From the NCBI GenBank assembly GCA_041746855.1, contig JBGTGG010000295.1, positions 1 to 12,357 on the forward strand: a DNA stretch of 12,357 bases, read 5' to 3'. The notes beneath the pieces are model-generated. The model worked only from the letters and a program-made list of their open reading frames with translations. It was not told where the DNA came from and made no database searches. The position numbers and the translations under genes were made by a program. The first letter of the stretch is position 1. Every line of letters begins with the position of its first letter. This stretch comes from JBGTGG01 sp041746855 (GTDB taxonomy: Bacteria > Bacteroidota > Bacteroidia > Cytophagales > Cyclobacteriaceae). Positions 1 to 7,582 of the stretch are shown here, in pieces.

Positions 1-378
1 GCACATGAAAACGTCATGGCCTTGTTAAGAAAATCAACACTTCCCAATTTATTTGATACCCATCCGCCATTCCAGATCGATGGAAACTTCGGAGCAACTG
101 CTGGCATTACCGAGATGTTGTTGCAAAGCCATGCAAATGAAGTGGAAGTGTTGCCTGCTTTGCCAGCTGCATGGAGTGAAGGACATATCAAAGGCATTTG
201 TGCACGGGGAGGTTTCGAGTTGGATATTGAGTGGCAGGGGGGTGTATTGAAATCTGCTACGGTTTTATCAAAATCGGGAAATATACTTGCGCTTCGTTAT
301 CAGAATGAAGTAGTTACCATTGAGACGGAAAAAGGGAAAGCATACTCTTTTGATGGCAGATTGGCATTGAGAAAATAA
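1..378 (+). CDS. GH95 family exo-glycosidase (alpha-L-fucosidase/alpha-L-galactosidase type), C-terminal fragment
   Basis: The reading frame is open from the first base (AHENVMALL...) and ends at TAA 376-378, so only the last 125 residues are present and the start lies upstream. The stretch HPPFQIDGNFG near residues 22-32, followed by TAGITEMLLQSH, is the hallmark of the end of the GH95 (alpha/alpha)6 catalytic barrel. From memory, its Asp corresponds to one of the catalytic carboxylates described in the Bifidobacterium 1,2-alpha-L-fucosidase. The segment EVEVLPALPAAWSEG and the following GGFELDIEW are typical of the small C-terminal beta-sandwich of this family. Family members remove terminal alpha-L-fucose or alpha-L-galactose from plant, algal or host glycans by inversion. 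The gene lies 145 bases before the sigma gene on the same strand, as expected for a PUL enzyme. The family call is firm. The substrate and cellular location cannot be judged without the N-terminus. Confidence 0.9.
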   Translation, partial: AHENVMALLRKSTLPNLFDTHPPFQIDGNFGATAGITEMLLQSHANEVEVLPALPAAWSEGHIKGICARGGFELDIEWQGGVLKSATVLSKSGNILALRYQNEVVTIETEKGKAYSFDGRLALRK

Positions 379-446
379 AAAATTAGCCTGGCATAATGTT
401 CCCTTGGTCAGCTAAAATCCGATAAAAACTATTTTTTTTGCCCAAA

Positions 447-480
447 ATGAGTTAAAATCTCTGGGGTGCACCTTTATTAT
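447..480 (+). promoter_or_regulatory. Candidate ECF-sigma promoter, copy A (upstream of the sigma gene)
   Basis: ATGAGTTAAAAT at 447-458 is followed by 12 bases and then CCTTTATTAT at 471-480, ending 43 bases before the sigma-factor ATG. The same 11-base left half and CCTTT right half, with identical spacing, occur at two other places in the window (1168 and 9543), each upstream of a gene start. The layout resembles a -35/-10 pair and lacks the TTTG / TAnnTTTG boxes of the Bacteroidota housekeeping promoter. The inference is that this is an autoregulated promoter for the sigma factor encoded just downstream. Binding by another regulator is the alternative. Confidence 0.6.
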
Positions 481-523
481 AAAGTGATACTAGCCTCAGT
501 TTTTAATTTGTTTAATTTGGTGT

Positions 524-1129
524 ATGCTTTTAAATCAAAATGAGATTGACGAAACAGCGCTATGGTCCGGTATCCGGAATGGAAACCAGGTTGCTTTTGA
601 GAAGCTTTACAAATTGTATTTCAGAACGTTGTATTGTTACGGCAAAAAAATATGCCATCAAACCAATACGGTTGAGGATGCTATCCATGACCTTTTTTTG
701 GACTTATGGAAATACCGTGAAAATTTGTCAACAACTACTTCTATAAAGTTTTACCTTTTCCGTTCTCTTCGTAGAAAGATTGTAAAAAATGAAAACACCG
801 ATATTGCATCTGTGATTTTTGACTTTAGAGATGAAGAAATTTTCGTCAACCGTGTTCTTTCCTATGAAGCCGACCTGGTGAAAAGGGAACTTGAGGCTCA
901 GCAAGTAGCCGTGATTAAAAGACAATTGCACAACCTTTCTCCACGCCATTTTGAAAGCCTTATCCTGCGTTTTTATGATGAATTCTCATACCAGGAAATT
1001 GGAGCTTTATTGGAAGTGAATGAGCAATCAGCACGAAACATTGTTCAACGGGCCTTGCAACAGCTTCGGCATTTTATGAAGGTAGTTACTAGTTTAGTCC
1101 CTTTTTTATTTGGTTTTTTATTGTCTTGA
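524..1129 (+). CDS. ECF-type RNA polymerase sigma factor (FecI-like, Bacteroidota PUL type)
   Basis: This 201-residue protein has the two-domain layout of group IV (ECF) sigma factors. Region 2 spans about residues 24-88 and includes the core-binding helix VEDAIHDLFLDLW (50-62) followed by the TTSIKFYLFRSLRRKIV segment. Region 4 spans about 130-184 with the helix-turn-helix FSYQEIGALLEVNEQSARNI (154-173), which would read the -35 element. The length is usual for the family (about 180-200). After the HTH the protein ends in a short hydrophobic tail, VVTSLVPFLFGFLLS, which is not part of either DNA-binding domain. ATG 524 is chosen because it gives a normal N-terminus directly before region 2. 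The gene for its probable anti-sigma partner begins 102 bases downstream. In the known scheme the sigma factor is held at the inner membrane until the cognate SusC transporter is loaded. Candidate self-regulation is suggested by motif copy A. Confidence 0.93.
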   Translation: MLLNQNEIDETALWSGIRNGNQVAFEKLYKLYFRTLYCYGKKICHQTNTVEDAIHDLFLDLWKYRENLSTTTSIKFYLFRSLRRKIVKNENTDIASVIFDFRDEEIFVNRVLSYEADLVKRELEAQQVAVIKRQLHNLSPRHFESLILRFYDEFSYQEIGALLEVNEQSARNIVQRALQQLRHFMKVVTSLVPFLFGFLLS

Positions 1130-1167
1130 GAAGTCAACTATGCTGTCAGTATTTTTTTCTATCAATA

Positions 1168-1201
1168 GTGAGTTAAAATGAAGATTCTTCCCCTTTTATT
1201 A
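1168..1201 (+). promoter_or_regulatory. Candidate ECF-sigma promoter, copy B (upstream of the anti-sigma gene)
   Basis: GTGAGTTAAAAT at 1168-1179 is followed by 12 bases and CCTTTTATTA at 1192-1201, ending 30 bases before the anti-sigma ATG at 1232. The left half is identical over 12 bases to copy C and over 11 to copy A. It lies between the sigma and anti-sigma genes, so the anti-sigma gene probably has its own start of transcription rather than relying only on read-through. No other copy lies upstream of susC, so this may also be the entry point for the SusC/SusD operon if transcription passes the hairpin at 2352-2382. Confidence 0.6.
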
Positions 1202-1231
1202 ATTGTTAAATCAGCAGATCAACTAATCTAA

Positions 1232-2317
1232 ATGAAAGATTACACACTATATAGCTCCATCGATTTTGCAGAAGATCAAGATTTTGTAAGGTGGGTGAAA
1301 GTACCAGACCAAGATTCAAACAATACAGGTTTTTGGGTAAAATTTGAAAATGAGCATCCTAAAAAGAGCGAGGAGATCAGGGAAGCACGTAGTTTGATTT
1401 TGGCAGTATTAAGTGAGATGGAAACAGAGGGGATAGAAAAAAAGCAAGAAATGGTGTGGAATAAATTAAAGCACTCCATTCATCAAGATAAAAAAGCAAT
1501 TGCACCCTCACGGCAGTTTTTATCCTACAAGATAGCTGCCGTATTGTTGCTGTTGATTTCAGCAGCAGCAATAGTATTCTGGACAAGTAATGATTCGAGT
1601 GCACCAACTTTGCAGAAGGAAGAGCATGTTTCATTTGTGAAAGAAATCAACAACGGAATGCAACCAAAGACTATTGTCTTGGGCGATGGATCAACCATCA
1701 TACTGCAACCCAAAAGTACCATTCAGTATCCTGAAATTTTCAGTGAAAATTTGAGGGAGATACAATTGGATGGTGAAGCTTTTTTTGATGTAGCCAAAGA
1801 CCCATCAAGCCAATTTATAGTATACTCTGATCAATTAGTTACAACGGTAACAGGTACCAGTTTTACGATACGTGCTTTTGAAAATCAAGATAACCTCGTA
1901 CAAGTTAAGACAGGAAAGGTATCCGTCTTTGCAAAAGCAGATGTGCAGTCCAATAAAATGAAAGCTGACCAGCAGCGTGAGGGTGTATTGCTGACGCCTA
2001 ATCAACAAGTAGTGTTTTCTCAAAAGGAGTCGCAGTTGATAAAATCACTAGTAGAGAATCCTCAATTGTTAAATTCAAAAATTCAAAATTTTGAATTTAA
2101 AGACACCCCGCTTACCGAAGTATTTCAACAACTTGAAAAAGCGTATGGAATTGAAATCGTATATGACGCTGAGGTGTTAGGAACATGCTCACTAAACGCT
2201 TCGCTCAATAACATCCCTTTGTATGATCAAATGCGCTTGATCTGTAAAGGGGTAAATGCAAAATATGAGATATTAGATTCTCGGATTATTGTTTCTGGGA
2301 AAGGATGTAACAATTAA
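1232..2317 (+). CDS. FecR-like transmembrane anti-sigma factor
   Basis: This 361-residue protein has three visible parts. The cytosolic N-terminus (1-95) carries DFVRWVKVPDQ (17-27) and a region rich in E and K (41-55), as in Bacteroidota FecR proteins that grip the sigma factor. A single membrane helix follows, YKIAAVLLLLISAAAIVFW (99-117). The periplasmic part contains a FecR domain (about 147-235, with the typical LGDGSTIILQPKSTIQYP and LDGEAFFDVAKDP) and a C-terminal DUF4974-type domain (about 286-356, FKDTPLTEVFQQLEKAYGI). The last domain is the one expected to receive the signal from the STN domain of the SusC-like transporter encoded next, and it resembles that STN domain at sequence level. 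The gene follows the sigma gene by 102 bases and has its own motif copy. An in-frame region at 2079-2098 encodes part of the linker and forms a perfect 20-base palindrome, probably by AT-rich chance. The call is firm. Pairing with this particular sigma factor is inferred from adjacency. Confidence 0.93.
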   Translation: MKDYTLYSSIDFAEDQDFVRWVKVPDQDSNNTGFWVKFENEHPKKSEEIREARSLILAVLSEMETEGIEKKQEMVWNKLKHSIHQDKKAIAPSRQFLSYKIAAVLLLLISAAAIVFWTSNDSSAPTLQKEEHVSFVKEINNGMQPKTIVLGDGSTIILQPKSTIQYPEIFSENLREIQLDGEAFFDVAKDPSSQFIVYSDQLVTTVTGTSFTIRAFENQDNLVQVKTGKVSVFAKADVQSNKMKADQQREGVLLTPNQQVVFSQKESQLIKSLVENPQLLNSKIQNFEFKDTPLTEVFQQLEKAYGIEIVYDAEVLGTCSLNASLNNIPLYDQMRLICKGVNAKYEILDSRIIVSGKGCNN

Positions 2318-2345
2318 AAATATAGATACACAAAATTAAAGATTC

Positions 2346-2382
2346 AAAAAAAAGCCGATAATGTTGGATCCATTATCGGCTT
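2346..2382 (-). terminator. Perfect 12-bp hairpin with a T-run on the minus strand
   Basis: AAGCCGATAATG (2352-2363) and CATTATCGGCTT (2371-2382) are exact reverse complements around a 7-base loop. On the minus strand the stem is followed directly by a run of eight T (complement of A 2346-2353), the classic form of a Rho-independent terminator. On the plus strand the stem is followed by AAATAACC, with almost no T-run, so forward termination should be weak. It lies 34 bases after the anti-sigma stop and 83 bases before the susC ATG. No protein gene on the minus strand would need it, so it may end an antisense RNA, act as a partial attenuator or protect an mRNA end. Confidence 0.7.
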
Positions 2383-2465
2383 AAATAACCTTGAAATCCT
2401 TGTGGATATCAAAGCAGTTTGTCTCTTCAGCTATCAAACTTTCAAAGACTAAACCATCGAAATTT

Positions 2466-5400
2466 ATGAAAAAGCGAACACATGAAAAAATCGTGTTTCT
2501 TATGAAAGTATCCTTCCTTCAAATAGTCATAATTGTGCTCTTTTTCACCCTGGCCAAGGCAAATGAAGGAAATAGCCAGGAGGTTCTCAATAAACGCGTT
2601 ACCGTTCACGTGAAGGATGGAACAATCCGTGAAGTGCTTCAGAAGATTGAAAAGGAAGCAAGCATTAAGTTTTTATACTATTCTCAATTGATCAACGAAA
2701 GTGAGTTGATTAGTTTCGATGCAAACAAAGAGAAGCTAGGCAATATCTTAAACAAACTTTTAGGGGCCAAGAAGATTAAATATGAAGTAGACGGCAATCA
2801 AATTATTTTATCAAAATCAACAGCGTCAATTAGCCAACCCTCAGGCATCGAATCAAAAGATTCCAAAAATTTTTTTACCCAAATTTCGGGTCAGGTCCTT
2901 ATGGAGGACAATGAACCATTGCCAGGGGTTAATATAGTTGTAAAAGGAACCACGAGTGGAACGATTTCCGATGCTGAGGGTCGTTATTCTTTGGAGGTTT
3001 CCGATATGGAAGGTACGTTGGTTTTTTCCTTCATTGGCTATACGATGAAGGAAGTCCCCATTGGAGGTCGCACCGAAATAAATGTTACGATGTTCCCTGA
3101 CATTCAAAACCTGGGAGAAGTTGTGGTGGTAGGCTATGGTACACAAAAGAAACTAGACGTCATCAGTTCAATTTCCACCGTTGATGCAAAGAACTTACCC
3201 ACTTTGGCAACACCTAATTTTGAAGCAGGATTGCAAGGTATGGCCGCAGGTGTTTCCGTACAATCACAAAGTGGTGCACCGGGTGCGCCTGTCAGGGTTT
3301 TGATCAGAGGTACAGGTTCCATAAACCTTTCTACCGATCCTTTATATATTATTGATGGAATGCCCATCTCAATGGGAGCTTCAGGTTTAGGAAGTTCCAA
3401 TCAAAGCCCAATGTCATTGATCAACCAAAATGATATTGAAAGTATAGACATTCTAAAAGATGCAGCGGCAACTTCCATTTATGGATCAAGGGGATCGAAC
3501 GGAGTAATCATTGTCACTACCAAAAGTGGAAAAAAGGGAGATGGGGCAGTAGCCGTTAATTACTCCAGTGGTTTTTCAAAACTCACCCGTACACCAGCCG
3601 ATGTTGGCTATGCCAATACACAGGAATGGTTTCAAATCATGGATCAAGCTTATGCCAATTCTAATGTATCGTTTCCGGATGACATGAGTGAATACTATAA
3701 TAATGTACCGCTTGCGAATACTGTATTAGCATCACCAAAATTAACCAGGCAAGAAGCGGAAAGCATCGACACCGATTGGTACAACGAGCTTTTTGACTTA
3801 GGTCACTTCCAGGATGTAAACTTGTCTACATCAAAGGGTACTGATCAAACTTCTTTTTTCCTTTCCGCAAATTATCGTGGTGATAATGGTGTTCAGAACA
3901 ATAATAATCTTAACCGACTTTCTGTTCGCTCAAACCTGGAATTCAAACCGACTAAGCGCCTGACCATCAGTTCGAAAATGACTTTTGGGTATACACGAAA
4001 CAATCAGCGTAGCAGCGGAATTACAAGTATTGCTGTTGATGCACTTCCCTGGTTTCCTGTCCGCGAATTAGATAATCCGGGAAGGTATTTCAATGCTTAC
4101 ACGGGCTCCAATCCAGTAGCAGTGCGTGACCCCAATAATCTGTTGGATCAAGTTGAACAATACCGTGGTCTTGGCGGATTGTTTATCGGTTATGAACTGC
4201 CTTTTATTAAAGGACTTACTTTACGCTCTGAAATAAGTGGTGATGTTATGCAAAGCAACCGTGTGGTATGGCAGGGTGGTGATATTCGCGCGGATGCTAC
4301 AAACACCAGTCCGCAATCGGCCGCCTCAGAAGAAGCTATAACTTTTACTTCCACGAATTATAATCTGTATGGAAATTATGACCGCGTATTTGATAAGCAT
4401 TCCTTTAGTGTAGTGGGTGGTGCCGAGGCAACGCGATCATTTCAATACATTCGAACAGTTTACGGTACTGGTTTAACAGGAAAGTATCAGGAAATTGGAT
4501 TGCCTACCAACTTGATTTCAATTCGAGGCCAGAAGGAATATGAGCGGTACCTGTTCGGATACTTTGGGAGGTTTAATTATAAATTCAACAATCGCTACCT
4601 GGCAGGGGTTAGTTTAAGAAGAGATGGAAGTTCTGTCTTTACTGAGGAAAACCGATGGGGTACGTTTGTAGCCTTATCAGCAGGATGGATTCTTTCTGAC
4701 GAAGTGTTTATGAGCTTCCTGAACGGCAATACATTTTTGAAAATACGGGGAAGCTATGGCGAGACTGGTAATCAGGGGATACCTCCAAACTTAAATGTTG
4801 TACAATATAATAATAACCCTGTGATCTATGGTAGTTCCTTGATTCAGGGAGTCAATGGCACTGTGCCCGTGAATATTGGTGTCACCAATTTACAATGGGA
4901 GACCACGCGAAGCAGTGACATTGGTATTGACTATGGTTTTTTTAATGACCGCATCAGCGGATCCGTTGCGTATTATAATCGCTACGTGAAGGGGCTGCTG
5001 CTGCAAGCTGGTTTGCCATACTCCACTGGCGTATCATCCCCAAATGATTTGATTATCGGACAGGGAAGCTATGATAAACTGAGCACGATATGGGGAAACT
5101 TTGGGGACATTGTAAATTCTGGATTTGAGCTGGATCTGCAAGCTATCAACATGGATAAGAGTGGGTTTAAATGGACTACAAGCATCAACCTTGGGCTAAA
5201 CAAGAACGAAATAAAAAGTCTTACACAAGACATTGACCAAAGTGGTGGAGGGTTGGAAAATGTATACGGCAATGCAATCTCAAGAAAAGGGGATAGACGT
5301 GCCGTGTGGTATATAGCGGATTATGCCGGAGTTGATCCTCAAACCGGAGTTCCAATGATCTATGCACTCGATCAGGAAGCCTTTGATCAGGACGGTTCCA

Positions 5401-6035
5401 CCCAACGTCTGCGGAACAATGTAGGGGAAGATCTTTTATTGCCTGCTACGATTACCAACATTCGTGCAAACCGTTTTTACCAGGATGGAAAATCCGGTGA
5501 TCCAAAGTATCAGGGTGGAATCACAAATACCTTTCAATACAAAGGATTTGATTTTAGTTTCATGTTTGTTTTTTCCGGGGGCAATTACATTCTCGACTAT
5601 GATCGTCAACAGTCCACCATTGTAAACCCTACGCGGGCGATCTTGGCAGAAGTCTATGAAAAATCATGGAAAGAGTCGGGAGATGTTGCTGAGTATCCCG
5701 AAATGCGTGCTCGTTTTACCTATAGAGTCAATAATCAAAATACCGCTGGGTTTAGTGGATCCGAATCTTACCACAACGGTTTTTTATACAAAGGTGATTT
5801 TATCCGGTTGAGAAATCTTCAAGTTGGATATTCATTACCCACCGCAACGCTTGAAAGGATACATTTAAAAACATTGCGTGTATATGCTACCGGAGCTAAT
5901 TTATTTACACTAACCAAGTATCCAGGTTTCGATCCAGAGGGAGCGGGAACGGCTTCTGCTCCTGGTTTTATTTATTATGCAAATTCAATACCTCAGCTAC
6001 GTACCATTACGCTTGGAGTGGAGGTTAAATTTTAA
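2466..6035 (+). CDS. susC-like: SusC/RagA-family TonB-dependent outer-membrane transporter with STN domain
   Basis: This large porin would import glycan oligomers across the outer membrane using TonB energy. Counting from ATG 2466 (1189 residues), it has a signal peptide (1 to about 35, FLQIVIIVLFFTLAKA), an STN (secretin/TonB N-terminal) domain at about 44-117 (IREVLQKIEKEASIKFLYYS), and a carboxypeptidase-regulatory-like domain at about 138-212 (ISGQVLMEDNEPLPGVNIVV). A VVVGYGTQKK segment follows (220-229), then the plug (LQGMAAGVSVQSQSG, RVLIRGTGS, PLYIIDGMPI, LKDAAATSIYGSRGSNGVII) and the 22-strand-type barrel, ending in ITLGVEVKF. An in-frame TTG start at 2391 is possible, but it would add 25 unlike residues before a normal signal peptide, so ATG 2466 is preferred. 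ATG 2502 is a second option. The STN domain marks it as a signalling transporter that works with the FecR-like protein upstream. Its susD partner starts 5 bases after its stop. Confidence 0.96.
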   Translation: MKKRTHEKIVFLMKVSFLQIVIIVLFFTLAKANEGNSQEVLNKRVTVHVKDGTIREVLQKIEKEASIKFLYYSQLINESELISFDANKEKLGNILNKLLGAKKIKYEVDGNQIILSKSTASISQPSGIESKDSKNFFTQISGQVLMEDNEPLPGVNIVVKGTTSGTISDAEGRYSLEVSDMEGTLVFSFIGYTMKEVPIGGRTEINVTMFPDIQNLGEVVVVGYGTQKKLDVISSISTVDAKNLPTLATPNFEAGLQGMAAGVSVQSQSGAPGAPVRVLIRGTGSINLSTDPLYIIDGMPISMGASGLGSSNQSPMSLINQNDIESIDILKDAAATSIYGSRGSNGVIIVTTKSGKKGDGAVAVNYSSGFSKLTRTPADVGYANTQEWFQIMDQAYANSNVSFPDDMSEYYNNVPLANTVLASPKLTRQEAESIDTDWYNELFDLGHFQDVNLSTSKGTDQTSFFLSANYRGDNGVQNNNNLNRLSVRSNLEFKPTKRLTISSKMTFGYTRNNQRSSGITSIAVDALPWFPVRELDNPGRYFNAYTGSNPVAVRDPNNLLDQVEQYRGLGGLFIGYELPFIKGLTLRSEISGDVMQSNRVVWQGGDIRADATNTSPQSAASEEAITFTSTNYNLYGNYDRVFDKHSFSVVGGAEATRSFQYIRTVYGTGLTGKYQEIGLPTNLISIRGQKEYERYLFGYFGRFNYKFNNRYLAGVSLRRDGSSVFTEENRWGTFVALSAGWILSDEVFMSFLNGNTFLKIRGSYGETGNQGIPPNLNVVQYNNNPVIYGSSLIQGVNGTVPVNIGVTNLQWETTRSSDIGIDYGFFNDRISGSVAYYNRYVKGLLLQAGLPYSTGVSSPNDLIIGQGSYDKLSTIWGNFGDIVNSGFELDLQAINMDKSGFKWTTSINLGLNKNEIKSLTQDIDQSGGGLENVYGNAISRKGDRRAVWYIADYAGVDPQTGVPMIYALDQEAFDQDGSTQRLRNNVGEDLLLPATITNIRANRFYQDGKSGDPKYQGGITNTFQYKGFDFSFMFVFSGGNYILDYDRQQSTIVNPTRAILAEVYEKSWKESGDVAEYPEMRARFTYRVNNQNTAGFSGSESYHNGFLYKGDFIRLRNLQVGYSLPTATLERIHLKTLRVYATGANLFTLTKYPGFDPEGAGTASAPGFIYYANSIPQLRTITLGVEVKF

Positions 6036-6040
6036 AAGTG

Positions 6041-7582
6041 ATGATGATGAAACACCTACGCTATTTATTTTTTGCACTGCTTATGTTGTGCGGTTCTTGC
6101 TCTGATTTTTTTGAAATAGATCGGCCACCCCAAGTGCCGTGGTCAACGGTCACAGAATTTGAGCGTGCAGCTATTGGCGCGTATGCCGGTTTGTTTTCCG
6201 GTAATGAATGGAATATGGCATGGGTGAACGAACGGATTGTTAAATCCAGCATGGGCGATGACGTGGGTTTTGTTACCAATCCTGAGTGGGGATACGATAG
6301 GAATACAAAAGAATATAACGTTTATACGGAACGTAATTTCATCCAACTCTATCGGGTTATTGCCACCGTTAATGACGCACTGGCATTTGTTGATAAGCAT
6401 AATGGAAATCCATTTCCTGGTGCATCGCAGGAAGATAAAATCAACAATGTGGACCGTATTATTGGGGAGTTGCATTTTATTCGCGGGTATGCCTATTATA
6501 TTTTGATCACCACGTTTGGTCATACCTATGACAACTCAACGGTTGATATTCCAATGCCAATAAAGTTTGCATCAAGCGCAACAGAAGCGCGAAATCCTCC
6601 TAACGGAACAACGGTTGATATCTATGAGTTGATTACAGAGGATCTTGTCTTCGCTAAAACAAAACTGCCTGAAAAATTTGATGCGGCACTTCACCATCCT
6701 TCCTATCAGGTGCGGGCAACCAAATTTGCTGCAGCTGCTTTGTTGATGCGTACGTATTTGCAAAAAGGCGAATATGACAAAGCGCTGACAGAATCCGACT
6801 TCATAATCGAGCAAAACAATGGAGAGTTTGATTTAAGCGAAGACCCAATTGAAGCTTGGAATAAAAGTTCACTCGAGCGTGGAAAGGAAGTTATTTTTTA
6901 TGCACCTTTCTTTGACGAAAACCTTCCGCCACCAAGCCATATTTCAGTGATTAACAATTATTGGAACAACAGCCTTACACCCTGGGTGGAAACGTATATG
7001 GCCTTTTCAACAGTTACACGGTTCAACTGGATGGACACTCCACAAACCGATACCACGATTAATATTGAAGCAAAACGAGATAAGCGGTTTTCACAATTGA
7101 TGATGCTACGGTATCCTGCAAATAAGCATCAACCCGATCAAATATTTGAAACACGTGGTCCAATTGCTGGAAGTGCTACCATCTGGTGCAATAAGTATTA
7201 CCGTGGTGATAAAATTAACCGCACCAATGTTCCATTGATCAGGCTCGCTGAAATATATTTGACCCGCGCGTTTTTACGCTTCCAAGCAAATAATTTAATA
7301 GGCGCTGCCGATGATCTTAATACGGTGCGGGAACGTGCTTGGGATGAGATCGCTGCAGGTGCTTCCTACACCCCTATATCTTCTGGTTCGATTACCGAGC
7401 AAATGATCAACGATGAGCGACTGATTGAACTCTTTAATGAAGGGGATAGGATCGACTACCTCAGGGCTATTCGAACTGATATTCCAAACGGTGATCGGGG
7501 ACCTGGATCTGTATCCTATCAAAGTGAAGATTTTGTGTGGGCGATTCCGCAGTTGGAATTAAATTTTAATGATGGTTTGTAA
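6041..7582 (+). CDS. susD-like: SusD/RagB-family surface glycan-binding lipoprotein
   Basis: This lipoprotein of about 513 residues is the lid partner of SusC, closing over the barrel to trap oligosaccharides. The N-terminus has a hydrophobic signal ending LMLCGSC, with the second Cys as the likely lipid site. It is followed by SDFFE, close to the lipoprotein surface-export signal described in Flavobacterium. The SusD-like N-terminal domain (EFERAAIGAYAGLFSG, then GELHFIRGYAYYILITTFG) and the C-terminal RagB/SusD domain (NVPLIRLAEIYLTRAFLRFQ, NDERLIELFNEGDRIDYLRA, FVWAIPQLELNFN) are clear. Length is normal (about 500-550). Start choice is ambiguous: GTG 6038 is followed by ATG at 6041, 6044 and 6047, all in frame. 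The signal peptide fits any of them. The gene is 5 bases after susC and directly abuts the next gene, so the three are almost certainly one transcript. Sugar specificity cannot be read from the sequence. Confidence 0.95.
   Translation: MMMKHLRYLFFALLMLCGSCSDFFEIDRPPQVPWSTVTEFERAAIGAYAGLFSGNEWNMAWVNERIVKSSMGDDVGFVTNPEWGYDRNTKEYNVYTERNFIQLYRVIATVNDALAFVDKHNGNPFPGASQEDKINNVDRIIGELHFIRGYAYYILITTFGHTYDNSTVDIPMPIKFASSATEARNPPNGTTVDIYELITEDLVFAKTKLPEKFDAALHHPSYQVRATKFAAAALLMRTYLQKGEYDKALTESDFIIEQNNGEFDLSEDPIEAWNKSSLERGKEVIFYAPFFDENLPPPSHISVINNYWNNSLTPWVETYMAFSTVTRFNWMDTPQTDTTINIEAKRDKRFSQLMMLRYPANKHQPDQIFETRGPIAGSATIWCNKYYRGDKINRTNVPLIRLAEIYLTRAFLRFQANNLIGAADDLNTVRERAWDEIAAGASYTPISSGSITEQMINDERLIELFNEGDRIDYLRAIRTDIPNGDRGPGSVSYQSEDFVWAIPQLELNFNDGL

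Noticed and set aside
379..446. Imperfect hairpin with TTAGC/GCTAA arms (about 384-414) as a terminator for the GH95 gene
   Set aside because: The stem is only five clean pairs with a large loop and is not followed directly by a T-run.
503..520. TTAATTTG and TTTAATTTGG as housekeeping -7 boxes (TAnnTTTG) for the sigma gene
   Set aside because: The second position does not match, the boxes are too close to ATG 524 for a normal leader, and no TTTG is seen at the right distance upstream.
2079..2098. Perfect 20-base palindrome AAATTCAAAATTTTGAATTT
   Set aside because: It lies inside the anti-sigma coding region, is made almost wholly of A and T, has no T-run or partner copy, and encodes a plausible linker. 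Probably chance, although an operator cannot be excluded.
2391..2465. In-frame TTG start extending the SusC-like protein by 25 residues
   Set aside because: The added residues (KSLWISKQFVSS...) do not look like part of a signal peptide, whereas ATG 2466 gives a normal one for the family.
6038..6040. GTG as the start of the SusD-like gene
   Set aside because: Three ATG codons follow at once in the same frame and the signal peptide is complete from any of them, so an ATG is more likely.
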